Below, in pieces: positions 1-8,732 of a stretch of DNA of 64,000 bases. Source of the stretch: an uncultured Carboxylicivirga sp. (GTDB lineage Bacteria > Bacteroidota > Bacteroidia > Bacteroidales > Marinilabiliaceae); assembly GCF_963674565.1 (NCBI RefSeq), contig NZ_OY771430.1, forward strand, positions 4,960,001-5,024,000, in the 5' to 3' direction. Positions within the stretch are counted from its first letter, which is position 1, and the number at the start of each line of letters is the position of its first letter. The notes under the pieces were generated by a model. That model saw only the letters and a program-made list of their open reading frames with translations. It did no database searches and was not told where the DNA came from. The position numbers and the translations under genes are program-made.

Positions 1-836
1 AATCACCCTATGGAAATAAGTTGATCCGAGATTTTACCGTTAGTCAGGTGTTAAACGGAGAATATGGAAAGGATGAGGTAACTGATATTCTAACGGTTCA
101 GTTTACAACTCGCTCGGCACATCGTACCTCAGCCGCTGCTTTTGAAGCCGAAACAGAGGATATGTTGCTTCGGTTAGATCAGGAGATTGCTGATATGCTA
201 AAAATATTGGATAGTGAAGTGGGACTGGAGAATACATTGGTTATAACCAGTGCTATAGCAGCACCTGTAAGATCAGTAGTCGATAATGGAAGGGCCAATA
301 TTCCAACCGGTTTATTTAGTGGAAGAAAGGCTGCGTCTTTGTTAAATCTTTATCTGATGGCAATTCATGGGCAAGGAACCTGGGTTAAGGCTTATCACGA
401 TGGTCAGGTTTATTTGAATCATGAGTTACTGGAGCAATCGAAAATATCGAAAAAGGAAATACTGGATCAATCGGCTAAGTTTTTAATGCAGGTAGAAGGC
501 GTTGCTTATGCCTTACCCGCTGATGAACTAATGGCTTCAACATCCGACCTGGCTGCAATGGAAAGCTTAAAACTCAATTACCACCCTAAGCGTTCTGGTG
601 ATATTCTGATTAGACTGCAACCCGGTTGGAATGAAGAAATTGATGGTAAGGATCCTGTTCATCGACACTGGACTTCATCTACCGTACCATTGGTTTTTTA
701 CGGATGGAAAATTGGAAGAAGAAATATTTACGAGAAGGTATCAATGGCTGATGTGGCTCCAACAATCTCTTCTTTTCTTGAAATACCTTTTCCTAACGGA
801 TGTGAGGGTAAACCTTTAAAAGAAGTTTTGCCCTAG
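1..836 (+). CDS. PafA-like alkaline phosphatase / type I phosphodiesterase, C-terminal part
   Basis: The reading frame is open from base 3, so the gene starts before the window; an internal TTG at 21 is not the start. The visible part begins with SPYGNKLIRDF, which resembles the alkaline phosphatase superfamily nucleotide pyrophosphatase/PafA group. Near the C-terminus it has HRHWTSSTVPLVFYG followed by a 'MADVAPTISSFLEIPFPNG' segment, the usual end of this family, where the His helps bind zinc. Family members are exported metal-dependent phosphomonoesterases or diesterases that release phosphate from organic phosphate. The N-terminal nucleophile Thr/Ser and signal peptide are outside the window, so the subtype is uncertain. 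Confidence 0.8.
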   Translation, partial: SPYGNKLIRDFTVSQVLNGEYGKDEVTDILTVQFTTRSAHRTSAAAFEAETEDMLLRLDQEIADMLKILDSEVGLENTLVITSAIAAPVRSVVDNGRANIPTGLFSGRKAASLLNLYLMAIHGQGTWVKAYHDGQVYLNHELLEQSKISKKEILDQSAKFLMQVEGVAYALPADELMASTSDLAAMESLKLNYHPKRSGDILIRLQPGWNEEIDGKDPVHRHWTSSTVPLVFYGWKIGRRNIYEKVSMADVAPTISSFLEIPFPNGCEGKPLKEVLP

Positions 837-843
837 TTTTCTA

Positions 844-1758
844 TTAATTCTGATTTGAATTCTGTTTATTATTAACGAACAAAGCTTTTGCTTCTTCGGT
901 GATGGGCTGGAGGTAAATCTTTCCTCCTTTAAAATCAAAGGTTATTAAAAAGTGTCTTAGAAATTGATATCCTATAATTGGCCTTATGTCATCACAAAAA
1001 GTAATGGGTACATTATACAGAACAAAATTATAATCGAAATTTACCTGCGATACTATTTGTTCATACATATCAATTACAGTAACATCATCCAAAGACACGC
1101 GGTAGCCAGTCATGCTGTTTTTATTTCGATATCGTTTTTCGAGTGCAGGGCCATTCCATGAAAGATTAATACCGACAGGCATGGATACTTCCAGTTCAAC
1201 GGGTTGCCGCATGTATTGCCAGGGTTCAATATCAATAGTTGGTGTCTTATGTAATAAACTCTGAGTAAAACCTATGGTATTGGTTTCTTCGGGAATACTC
1301 AGTTCTTTAATGTTATCAGCTATACGAATTAATTTCTTATCAAAATCGAACTGAACTGCCAGTTTATTGAACAAGTCAGCTCCGATAGTGCCAATTACAG
1401 GGGCCGGGAAAGCATATTCACTTCTATTGCCCAGGTGTCGTTTGGTTTTAAATTTAGTATTTGAAATGACCCTTTCCCCAATGGTTATTTGCTTAAATTT
1501 AAAGGTTGTCTCGAGGGTATCCAGACCAAGATCATGCAAACGATAATTCATGTCTTTTCGCAGGTAGTTGCCTCCTGATGTTTCAACAATAAATAATTGT
1601 GGCAGATTAATGCCATCTATTTTAAGTTCCACAACCAACTGACCGGTTGGTAACTGAGTATATGGTATTTCAGTAACTTTTGCAGATAGATTACAAATGA
1701 AGAATGTGGTAAAGAGTATTAATATGGTTGTTTTTCTTTTCATCATAGATCGTTTCAA
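844..1758 (-). CDS. Exported retropepsin-like (aspartyl protease fold) protein with altered catalytic motifs
   Basis: A 304-residue protein with a signal peptide (basic MKRSMMKRK, then a hydrophobic stretch to about residue 26). Two halves each resemble a retropepsin-like domain. The first ends with GTIGADLFNKLAVQFDF (around 140) and the second with IIGYQFLRHFLITFDF (around 270), the typical 'G.dfl..f...fD' close of this fold. In the first half the expected catalytic DTG is VETSGG, and in the second the matching site reads INLSWNG, so both aspartates look substituted. It is therefore probably an inactive or altered periplasmic aspartyl-protease relative. Its upstream spacer contains two hairpins. 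Function unknown. Confidence 0.6.
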   Translation of the reverse strand: MKRSMMKRKTTILILFTTFFICNLSAKVTEIPYTQLPTGQLVVELKIDGINLPQLFIVETSGGNYLRKDMNYRLHDLGLDTLETTFKFKQITIGERVISNTKFKTKRHLGNRSEYAFPAPVIGTIGADLFNKLAVQFDFDKKLIRIADNIKELSIPEETNTIGFTQSLLHKTPTIDIEPWQYMRQPVELEVSMPVGINLSWNGPALEKRYRNKNSMTGYRVSLDDVTVIDMYEQIVSQVNFDYNFVLYNVPITFCDDIRPIIGYQFLRHFLITFDFKGGKIYLQPITEEAKALFVNNKQNSNQN

Positions 1759-1844
1759 ATGGTTCGATTAAGCTAAGATAATTGTAAATCCTAAGTTTTC
1801 ATATAAAAACACTAATGAAAAGAATGGAATACAGTACAAGAAAA

Positions 1845-1881
1845 AGCCATCATCGTCAGCTCAAAACTAACAATGATGGCT
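1845..1881. repeat. 12-bp inverted repeat, stem-loop
   Basis: AGCCATCATCGT (1845-1856) pairs with ACAATGATGGCT (1870-1881), 12 pairs with one G-U, around a 13-nt loop. There is no clear T-run on either side, so it may be an intergenic palindromic repeat rather than a factor-independent terminator of the chemoreceptor gene. Confidence 0.5.
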
Positions 1882-1902
1882 ACCATCTGATTTACTTTAA
1901 AG

Positions 1903-1931
1903 GAGATGACCGGCACAGAACCGATCATCTC
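1903..1931. repeat. 11-bp imperfect inverted repeat
   Basis: GAGATGACCGG (1903-1913) faces CCGATCATCTC (1921-1931) with a single C/A mismatch and a 7-nt loop. It lies 21 bases after the hairpin at 1845-1881. The close pairing of two palindromes is the layout often seen in dispersed intergenic repeats, but other copies cannot be looked for here. Confidence 0.45.
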
Positions 1932-2023
1932 ACTTCCCCCTTAAATCACCCCTTGCCCCTTATTACCAAGTGGTCCCTCTCTTTAGAGGTAATGTAGATT
2001 ATAGATATTAATGAACTTGGTTT

Positions 2024-3916
2024 TTATATTTTGAAAAATGACATTATCTCACTTAGTTGTTCAGCCTGACTAGCCAATTCCTCTGAGCTGGTTGCCATCT
2101 CTTCACTGGCTGCCGCATTTTGTTGTGTTATATTGCTCAATTCCTGAATGGCTGAATTTATCTGTTCCGATCCCTGGTTTTGCTCATGCGATGCTGCAGC
2201 AATCTCTTTTACCAATCCTACAGCTTTTTCCATTTGAGGAACAACCTGTTCCAGTCGTTCGCCGGCAACTCTGGCTTTAGCAACTCCATTGTTTGAAACC
2301 GTAAATATGTCGTTGGCAGCTATTTTACTACGCTCAGCCAATTTGCGAACTTCACCGGCAACAACGGCAAACCCCCGGCCATGCTCTCCCGCTCTTGCCG
2401 ACTCTACTGCTGCATTTAAGGCCAGGATGTTGGTTTGCATTGCTATTTCGTTAATAATCTGAATCTTTTCTGCAATCTCAACCATTGATATTGCCGCTTC
2501 TTTAGCCGTATCATAACCAATCTGAATATTTTGGGCAGTTGTTTGTACAATTTCTTCAGCTTTTCCTGAATTGAAGTTGTTTTGCTCAATATTAGCGACC
2601 ATCTCTTCCATTGATGAGGATACCTCCTCAGTAGATGATGCCTGTTCTGATGCCCCTTGCGAAATCTGTTCTGATGCTGTACTTAATTGCATACTTGCAT
2701 CCGATACATTTCTGGCTCCTTGCTGCACACTTGAGATAACTTCTTTTAGTTTATAAGACATCATGGTTAATGCATTGGCCAAAATACCAACTTCATCTTT
2801 TTGATTAATTTCTAACTGATGTGTCAGGTTACCTTCGGCTAAAGCTTTGGCCAGGCCTACGGCCTTGTTCAATCCGCGACTTATATTCTTACTTAATAAT
2901 GTGTTAATGATAAAGAATAGAGCCAGCGATATAAACATTGATAATAAAATTGAACTACGAGCCTCTCTAACTGATTTCATTAAATCATCATGAAATACTG
3001 TAATGACTACATAAGAATCTACTTCATCAACATATTCGTAATAAATCTCAACGTCTTCGTCTCTCCAGTTGGTTCGTATCTTATCTTGTTCCTTACCCGA
3101 TTCTGTTATCAGTTTAAATATTGATTCTTCTGAAATATCTTTCCCCTCTTCGGTTTTGTGAACCAGTATTTCGCCATCAGCCTCCAATAAAAATGGATAA
3201 CCATTTTCATAGTAGGTTTTGGAATAGAATATTTCTTTTAGCCCACTCAAATCTTTTTCGTTCACTCCAAAATAGAGCATACCTTCAACTTTACCGTCGA
3301 TTACGATCGGGCTGTATCCTGTGAGATACCAATCATTAACAACAAAGGCTCTACCAAAAAATGTTTTACCATCGTTAACAGTTTGTGCAACAGGCGAACT
3401 GTTAGGAATGTAAGTGTTTACGGCTCTTTGTCCATTGTTATCTAAAATATTGGTTGATATTCTTAAATATCCACCGGGTATGCGTTGGAAAATAGTAGCA
3501 GTACCGCCAATCTTTTCTTTAATAGCATCAACAATCGCATGATTACCATGTATTTTATTACCACCGATAGTCCATGAGTTAAGAGTAACAATACTTTCTT
3601 CTTTGGTCGCCTGATTAATGGCTGTGTATTGGTTCTCATCGCGACGATCAATTTTTATCTCCCCTAAGTTGTTAATGTAACATTCAACGTAGTGTAAACC
3701 TATATCTACTTCTTCCTGGTTTAATTTGATTTCGTTTCTAAGAAATCTTGAGATGTCATCTACCTGTTCTGTCAACCGGTTATGTGCATCTTCAAGAATA
3801 GTTTTCTTCTCCATCGAAACCGTGTAGATTGTTAAAGCAATAAATATTACTGCTATCGTTAGCCCCAATATTATATTGAGTCTTGTACCTATTCTGATAT
3901 CATTAATAAACTTCAT
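2024..3916 (-). CDS. Methyl-accepting chemotaxis protein with periplasmic Cache-type sensor
   Basis: A 630-residue transmembrane chemoreceptor. A short cytoplasmic N-terminus leads to TM1 (about 13-32), then a roughly 290-residue periplasmic region with Cache-like features such as GKTFFGRAFVVNDWYLTGYSP. TM2 follows (about 325-345), then a HAMP domain with DEVGILANAL and a long coiled-coil signalling domain. The conserved hairpin tip lies at about residues 490-530 (EIAMQTNILALNAAVESARA and GRGFAVVAGEVRKLAERS). It should bind a small molecule outside and control CheA/CheW inside; neither partner is encoded here. The start codon overlaps the stop of the upstream response regulator by 4 bases (ATGA), so the two are co-translated. 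A good G-rich ribosome site precedes the start. Confidence 0.92.
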   Translation of the reverse strand: MKFINDIRIGTRLNIILGLTIAVIFIALTIYTVSMEKKTILEDAHNRLTEQVDDISRFLRNEIKLNQEEVDIGLHYVECYINNLGEIKIDRRDENQYTAINQATKEESIVTLNSWTIGGNKIHGNHAIVDAIKEKIGGTATIFQRIPGGYLRISTNILDNNGQRAVNTYIPNSSPVAQTVNDGKTFFGRAFVVNDWYLTGYSPIVIDGKVEGMLYFGVNEKDLSGLKEIFYSKTYYENGYPFLLEADGEILVHKTEEGKDISEESIFKLITESGKEQDKIRTNWRDEDVEIYYEYVDEVDSYVVITVFHDDLMKSVREARSSILLSMFISLALFFIINTLLSKNISRGLNKAVGLAKALAEGNLTHQLEINQKDEVGILANALTMMSYKLKEVISSVQQGARNVSDASMQLSTASEQISQGASEQASSTEEVSSSMEEMVANIEQNNFNSGKAEEIVQTTAQNIQIGYDTAKEAAISMVEIAEKIQIINEIAMQTNILALNAAVESARAGEHGRGFAVVAGEVRKLAERSKIAANDIFTVSNNGVAKARVAGERLEQVVPQMEKAVGLVKEIAAASHEQNQGSEQINSAIQELSNITQQNAAASEEMATSSEELASQAEQLSEIMSFFKI

Positions 3917-4350
3917 AATGTTTCCCCCCTTTTTGAGTTTATTTCTTGTGTAAGATTTTTCAGTTTTAGGTTGGTTGGAAAAGAGTAACTATTATTATGT
4001 ACTTCTGTTAATACTTTAGACATGTGATCAAATACAGTGTTTTTCGGAACGAACCCTCTGAAGCCTGAGCCAATCAGGTCGTTCAGGAAAACACTGTCTG
4101 AATGATTTGTTACGGCAACCAGTTTCAGGTGATGATACCTGTATAATAATCTTTTGGCTACCTCAAATCCCTTCATATCAGGCATTTCAATATCCAATAA
4201 TATGATATCGGCCTGATTCAGTTTACTACTACTCAATAAATCGCCCCCCGAACTAAACTGATCGATAACATTGTAGTGTAACTTCTCTTCAAGAAAGAAG
4301 GTCACTGCTTCCAGGAAGCTCTTATTATCGTCAACAACAATTAGTTTCAT
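3913..4350 (-). CDS. Single-domain (CheY-like) response regulator
   Basis: A stand-alone receiver domain of 145 residues, starting at the ATG at 4350. A longer frame exists to 4398, but MKLIVVDDN is the natural start of a receiver. Acidic pair D7/D8, phosphoacceptor D53 (LLDIEMPD), T81 and K103 (VPKN) are all present, so it should be phosphorylated. The GFRGFVPKN motif resembles NarL-type receivers, yet no helix-turn-helix follows. It overlaps the chemoreceptor start by 4 bases, which ties it to chemosensory signalling, perhaps as a CheY-type output. Its kinase is not evident; the hybrid-free kinase at 5226-6461 is a candidate by proximity only. Confidence 0.85.
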   Translation of the reverse strand: MKLIVVDDNKSFLEAVTFFLEEKLHYNVIDQFSSGGDLLSSSKLNQADIILLDIEMPDMKGFEVAKRLLYRYHHLKLVAVTNHSDSVFLNDLIGSGFRGFVPKNTVFDHMSKVLTEVHNNSYSFPTNLKLKNLTQEINSKRGETL

Positions 4351-4470
4351 TGTTTTTTTTAGTTTTAACCCGATACATAGGTTTTTTAATACTCCCACTC
4401 TTCATCTATTATTGATGATGTAAAGATAGAGTAGCCAAAAGGCGTTTTTTAGAGGTAATTTGTAGGAATT

Positions 4471-4492
4471 TATAAGGTATTTTTACCTTATA
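4471..4492. promoter_or_regulatory. 9-bp perfect hairpin between the two response-regulator genes
   Basis: TATAAGGTA (4471-4479) and TACCTTATA (4484-4492) form a perfect stem with a TTTT loop. It lies 55 bases past the NarL-type regulator stop and about 120 bases before the CheY-like start, both on the minus strand. There is no strong U-run, so it could be an operator or a weak terminator. Confidence 0.35.
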
Positions 4493-4546
4493 GGTATTGA
4501 GGGTTTTCCATGTAGAGGGTTAGGGAAAACTTGTCGGAAGGAAATA

Positions 4547-5203
4547 CTATAGTTCTATTAGTTGATTCTTAATGGCATATACAACAAGGCTTACAGCATT
4601 CTTACTGCCTGTTTTTTCAAGCATAAGTGTTTTATAATTCGAAACTGTTTTAGGCGACAGATTCGTTTTGTCTGCTATTTCTTTAGCCGATAAACCATCC
4701 ACCATATAAGTGAGTATTTCAATCTCTTTGGTATTTAATTCTATTTCAGGCTGACTGTCTGTTTGATTTTTTTCCTGACGGTATTTTATAATCATTTCCT
4801 GTAATAAGGCAGCAGAAAAGAAAGTGCCACCTTTTAAAACAGACCTGATGGCATTTGACAATTCTTCGAGGTTTGCTGTTTTAAATACGAAACCTTTGGC
4901 ACCTGAAGTCATCATATCGTAATAATACTGATGATCCGTAAACATTGAAATAGCCAATACTTTTATGTCAGGTTTAATTTCCAATGCTTTCTGAAGTGCT
5001 TCAATGCCATTCATACGTGGCATTTCAATATCCATTAAAACAAGGTCAGCATCATTGCTCTTTAATAGCTCTATAAATTCCACACCGTTTGAAGCCTGTG
5101 CTATAACCTTACCAATATTATTGAGCTCTAATAATGTTTTTAATCCATCTCTGAATAAATCATGGTCGTCAACTAATATTATATTGGGTAGATCTGTATT
5201 CAT
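4547..5203 (-). CDS. NarL/FixJ-family response regulator
   Basis: 218 residues: a receiver domain (1-120) with D12/D13, phosphoacceptor D58 (LVLMDIEMPRMNG), S86 and K108, then a LuxR-type helix-turn-helix (about 150-215) with LNTKEIEILTYMVDGLSAKEIADK and the recognition segment LSPKTVSNYKTLMLEK. It is a DNA-binding transcriptional regulator. It sits 22 bases after the histidine kinase gene, so the two form a cognate pair in one transcript. The target genes are not known; the upstream iron alcohol dehydrogenase and the downstream chemosensory pair are possible targets by position. Confidence 0.92.
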   Translation of the reverse strand: MNTDLPNIILVDDHDLFRDGLKTLLELNNIGKVIAQASNGVEFIELLKSNDADLVLMDIEMPRMNGIEALQKALEIKPDIKVLAISMFTDHQYYYDMMTSGAKGFVFKTANLEELSNAIRSVLKGGTFFSAALLQEMIIKYRQEKNQTDSQPEIELNTKEIEILTYMVDGLSAKEIADKTNLSPKTVSNYKTLMLEKTGSKNAVSLVVYAIKNQLIEL

Positions 5204-5225
5204 TTGTTAATTGTTTTGCCGTTTA

Positions 5226-6461
5226 TTAATCTATTTCATTTGCGTTTGAAAGGTGCGTGGCAACAATTATCTTCATCTTGAATCCATTCTCTTTCTTTTG
5301 TTTGAAATCGATTATACCACCTACACTTTTTACCCTATTTATAATATTGTTAATTCCCATGCCAGGGTTGGGTTTATTCCCATGGCTCTCTGATAACCCT
5401 TTACCATCATCAGAGTATGTAAAATAAATAATCTCACCTTCTTTTTTAATAGTAATCTCAGAGAGATTGGCACCTGCATGTTTTATGGTGTTATTAATAA
5501 GTTCGGTGGTTACTCTGTAAAACATTACTTCAAGGTCTTTATCCAATCGTTGAGATAGATTTTGTTTCAGATTAACGTTTAGCTTACCTGTTTCTTTAAT
5601 TTTTTCAATAAAAATATTCAGGGCTTCAATAAGGCCGTAATTTATTAAAACATGTGGGCTAAGATTCTGCGAAACTTCTTTAATTGATTTGGTAGCCTCG
5701 TTGATACTTTCATTAATTTTCTTTTTAATGATCTCAATGTGTTCCTGGTTATCGGTGTCATTCAGCCACTGAAGGTAAAGTTTAATGGTTGACAGAATGG
5801 GACCAATGCCATCATGTAATTCCTTTGCAAACCGAACTCTTTCCCTTTCTTCAGTTCTGATGGTCGCTAAACTGAAATCCTGTTCCAGCTTTTTAAATTT
5901 TGTAATGTCTCTTACAATTGCCTGTACATACTTATTTTCACCAATTAAAATACTGTTAAGTGATGCTTCGGTATAAGCCAGAGATTTATCTTTTCTAATT
6001 ACTATCCAATCAAATATCTGCGATTCACCTTCCATCAGCTTTTTTTTGTAATAAGAGAGGGCCGTAACTGTTAATTCTCCATTCGCCTGATATTTGGGTG
6101 AAAAGTCTATAGGGCTAAGTCCCATTATTTCATTTTTGCTGTCAAATTGCAGAAGTTTTATTGCCTGACTGTTACATTCAATACAATGATCATCCGTGTC
6201 AAAAATAAAGATGGCATCATTGGCACTTTCAAATAATTCTCTAAAGCGCTCTTCTTCAATTTCAAGTAATGCTTTAGTGTTTTCAAGATCTTCAATTGTT
6301 TTATTCAGTTCAATTGTTTTTGCTTCCAGAGCTTTGGTTTTTCGCTCTAATTCATGAATGTGTTGTTGAAGTTGAGGATAATAGCTTTTACTAACGGAAT
6401 CTTCACCGAGCCCAAGAACCTTTCGTCTAATTACTTCCTTATCTTCGTTATGTTCACTCAT
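5226..6461 (-). CDS. Cytoplasmic PAS-domain sensor histidine kinase (HisKA_3 / NarX type)
   Basis: 411 residues with no transmembrane segment, so a soluble sensor. An N-terminal coiled coil (about 28-75) leads into one PAS domain (70-190), which ends in the usual IVRDIT. A HisKA_3 dimerisation region carries phospho-acceptor H216 in FAKELHDGIGP. A HATPase domain (about 305-405) follows with the N-box region ELINNTIKHAG, the DGKGL box and a glycine-rich GMGINNI. HisKA_3 kinases partner with NarL-type regulators, which fits the gene directly downstream. It lies 26 bases after the iron alcohol dehydrogenase and may be co-transcribed with it. The PAS ligand cannot be predicted. Confidence 0.92.
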   Translation of the reverse strand: MSEHNEDKEVIRRKVLGLGEDSVSKSYYPQLQQHIHELERKTKALEAKTIELNKTIEDLENTKALLEIEEERFRELFESANDAIFIFDTDDHCIECNSQAIKLLQFDSKNEIMGLSPIDFSPKYQANGELTVTALSYYKKKLMEGESQIFDWIVIRKDKSLAYTEASLNSILIGENKYVQAIVRDITKFKKLEQDFSLATIRTEERERVRFAKELHDGIGPILSTIKLYLQWLNDTDNQEHIEIIKKKINESINEATKSIKEVSQNLSPHVLINYGLIEALNIFIEKIKETGKLNVNLKQNLSQRLDKDLEVMFYRVTTELINNTIKHAGANLSEITIKKEGEIIYFTYSDDGKGLSESHGNKPNPGMGINNIINRVKSVGGIIDFKQKKENGFKMKIIVATHLSNANEID

Positions 6462-6487
6462 GTTTGAACCTGTTGAAATCTAATTGT

Positions 6488-7636
6488 TTAGTATAATAGT
6501 TTCGTAAATAGCTGCTTGATGTCATCCAACTCTACATCTCTTGGATTTGTTGCAATACAAGGATCATAAAAAGCATTGGTGGCAATTTGTTCAATGTTGA
6601 TATCTTCAATATTATAGTGTTTAAATGACGTTGCAACACCAAGTGAATTTGCTAATTGCCTTATTTTGTCTGTTAGCTTAGCCTTAATCTGATCATCAGG
6701 TGTTTTAACATCACCCCCCATACTCACATAGATATCTTTAAATTTTTCAGGGCAACTTTCGAAGTTAAAGTCTATACAATAATCCATTAAAATAGCATTG
6801 CACTCTCCATGTGGTAAATCTTTCAATCCACCAAGGCTATGCGCCATTGCATGGATTATTCCTAAACTGGCATTAGAGAATGCTATGCCTGCCAGCATAC
6901 TTCCCATCATAACATTGTTTCTGGCTTCTACGTTATACGGTTCATTAACCGCGGTAAACAGATTGTTGCTCAGTAAATCAATAGCTTTTAATGCATTTAT
7001 ATTTGTAAATACAGAACTGGCGTTCGATACATACGCTTCTATGGCATGAACCAAGGCATCAATTCCCGTATTGATTGTTAATTCCGCATCCATTGATGTG
7101 GTTGTTATGGCATCGATAATGGCGACATCAGGTACCAGAGCCTTGCTAATAATGGCTATCTTCTTTTGTTTTTGGGTGTTTAAAATAATGGCAAATTGAG
7201 AGATGTCGGCAGATGAACCGGCTGTTGTTGGAATACAGATTAAAGGAGGCATTGGGACACGAATATTATCAACACCTTCGAATTCATTTATGTCTTTGCC
7301 ATTTGTACAAACAATACCAATTCCTTTTGCACAGTCAATAACACTACCTCCTCCAATGGCAATAATAAGATTACATTTTTCTTTTATGTACAATTTAGCT
7401 CCTTCGTTCACCTCAAAGTCTTTTGGATTAGGAGTGATATTGTTATAAATAATGTAATTGAGTTGATTTTCCTGTAACGACTCTTCCAGTTCTTTTACCC
7501 ATCCGGCTTTTTGTATACCAGAATCAGTTACAAGAAGAATCTTATTTGCATTGAAGTTTTTAGCAAATTTGGCAGCAAGGCCAATTGAATTATCTCCATA
7601 TATAATCTCCGGAACCCTGTATTTTCTTAAGTTCAT
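6488..7636 (-). CDS. Iron-containing alcohol dehydrogenase (group III)
   Basis: 382 residues, the usual family size. The nucleotide-binding loop IGGGSVIDCAKG is at about 95-105. The four expected metal ligands are visible: D193 and H197 (GIDALVHAIEAY), H262 (IIHAMAHSLGG) and H276 (LPHGECNAI). It should interconvert alcohols and aldehydes with NAD(P)H in the cytoplasm; the substrate cannot be read from the sequence (butanol, 1,3-propanediol and lactaldehyde-type members share these motifs). It is followed by a histidine kinase and response regulator on the same strand with short gaps, so expression may be tied to that sensor. Confidence 0.9.
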   Translation of the reverse strand: MNLRKYRVPEIIYGDNSIGLAAKFAKNFNANKILLVTDSGIQKAGWVKELEESLQENQLNYIIYNNITPNPKDFEVNEGAKLYIKEKCNLIIAIGGGSVIDCAKGIGIVCTNGKDINEFEGVDNIRVPMPPLICIPTTAGSSADISQFAIILNTQKQKKIAIISKALVPDVAIIDAITTTSMDAELTINTGIDALVHAIEAYVSNASSVFTNINALKAIDLLSNNLFTAVNEPYNVEARNNVMMGSMLAGIAFSNASLGIIHAMAHSLGGLKDLPHGECNAILMDYCIDFNFESCPEKFKDIYVSMGGDVKTPDDQIKAKLTDKIRQLANSLGVATSFKHYNIEDINIEQIATNAFYDPCIATNPRDVELDDIKQLFTKLLY

Positions 7637-7749
7637 ACCAAAATTATTCGTTGCGTTACCGAAATAAGTTACAAGAAAAATTCTTTTTTACTTAATTTTT
7701 TAATGAGTTTATCAAATTATTGTAGTTTTTAATCACCTGATAGGCTTTA

Positions 7750-8622
7750 CTATCCTTTTCGATTGTATTTTTTTCGGTATTGAAGAGGAGTTAGTTTTGT
7801 AATTTGTTTGAACTGCCTGTTAAAGTAGGAAATACTGTTGAAGCCACATTTTGCAGCAATATTTCCAAAGCTGTCTGTTGTGCCGGCAATTAAGTTACCT
7901 GCATATTCAATTCTCATTTCATTCAAAAAAACGGTATATGGTTTTCCGGTTCGCTGCTTGAAATAACGACAGAATGAATTTGGAGTCATATTTGCGACTT
8001 CTGAAATTTTCTGTAATTCAATTTCTTCCTTGAAATTTCTGGATAGATACTGAAATACAATATTGATTCTTTCGTTATCGACTTGTTTGGTTGGAGTTTG
8101 ATAACTGATGGTCGACAGGCTACGGCAATCTTTTGATTGGGCAAAGATATTGAGAATGTTCATAAAAGTTTGAAATCGTTCGAAGCCATCCTGAGTTTGG
8201 CAATCCTTAATTAATTGGGAAACTTGAACCTTATCCTCACCTTCAAGTCTTAATCCTTTAGAAGCTTCTGCCAATAACCTTTTAATATGTGCCATTTCCG
8301 GAATTTCAAAGAACTGCTGACCAAATGACTCATCCTTAAAGAAAAGGGAAATGCTGTGAACTTTTAACTTGGAGTCATGCTCATAATAGGCTTCATCACA
8401 TCGGGTTACATGCGGTACATTTTTACCAATCATAAATATGTCATCAGGTTGAAATCGTTCGATATGATTGCCTATGAAGCTTGTTCCTTCTCCTTTTAAA
8501 ATTAAAGTTATCTGGTGTTCAGGGTGATAATGAATATTGTCATAGAAAGTTGATCCTTTATCGACCTGATGGCGAAAAGAATTATTGCCGGTTTTTGGAA
8601 TGATAAATCTGATAGCTTTCAT
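7750..8622 (-). CDS. AraC-family transcriptional regulator, probable regulator of hydroxyproline catabolism
   Basis: 290 residues from the ATG at 8622; a TTG two codons earlier is less likely. An N-terminal cupin-type ligand domain (about 25-100) carries HPEHQITLILKGEG and FQPDDIFMIGKNVPH. The C-terminal AraC domain (about 190-285) has two helix-turn-helix motifs, with ISEVANMTPNSFCRYFKQRTG and the closing IAAKCGFNSISYFNRQFKQI. It is transcribed divergently from the hydroxyproline operon across a 148-base gap, the classic place for a local regulator, so I infer that it senses hydroxyproline or an intermediate and controls that operon. Confidence 0.88.
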   Translation of the reverse strand: MKAIRFIIPKTGNNSFRHQVDKGSTFYDNIHYHPEHQITLILKGEGTSFIGNHIERFQPDDIFMIGKNVPHVTRCDEAYYEHDSKLKVHSISLFFKDESFGQQFFEIPEMAHIKRLLAEASKGLRLEGEDKVQVSQLIKDCQTQDGFERFQTFMNILNIFAQSKDCRSLSTISYQTPTKQVDNERINIVFQYLSRNFKEEIELQKISEVANMTPNSFCRYFKQRTGKPYTVFLNEMRIEYAGNLIAGTTDSFGNIAAKCGFNSISYFNRQFKQITKLTPLQYRKKYNRKG

Positions 8623-8716
8623 AAACAATAAAATGCCTTAAATTACCATTAAATATAGTTAAAGCTCTAAAAGTAGAATAAATAGTTCAAAAAATGGTTA
8701 ATATAAGAGTATAAAA

Positions 8717-8730
8717 GGATATAAATATCC
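8717..8730. promoter_or_regulatory. Palindrome GGATATAAATATCC, candidate operator
   Basis: GGATAT and ATATCC are perfect inverted half-sites separated by AA. The palindrome ends two bases before the -7 box at 8733-8740, so a protein bound here would contact the core promoter of the hydroxyproline operon. The divergent AraC regulator is the obvious candidate, although AraC proteins often prefer direct repeats. Confidence 0.4.
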
Positions 8731-8732
8731 GA

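Larger units (their letters stand above)
1759..2023. other. Intergenic spacer with two hairpins, no supported gene
   Basis: This spacer lies upstream of the retropepsin-like gene and downstream of the chemoreceptor gene, both on the minus strand. It holds two stem-loops (1845-1881 and 1903-1931, listed separately) and a C-rich stretch at 1931-1962 with CCCCTT words about 7 bp apart. A 60-codon plus-strand open frame (1815-1997) covers the hairpins but has no recognisable domain, and its sequence follows the inverted repeats, so I do not call it a gene. Confidence 0.5.

Noticed and set aside
1815..1997. 60-codon plus-strand open frame in the spacer after the retropepsin-like gene
   Set aside because: It runs over two inverted repeats and a C-rich stretch, shows no domain or coupling to a neighbour, and is best explained by the repeats.
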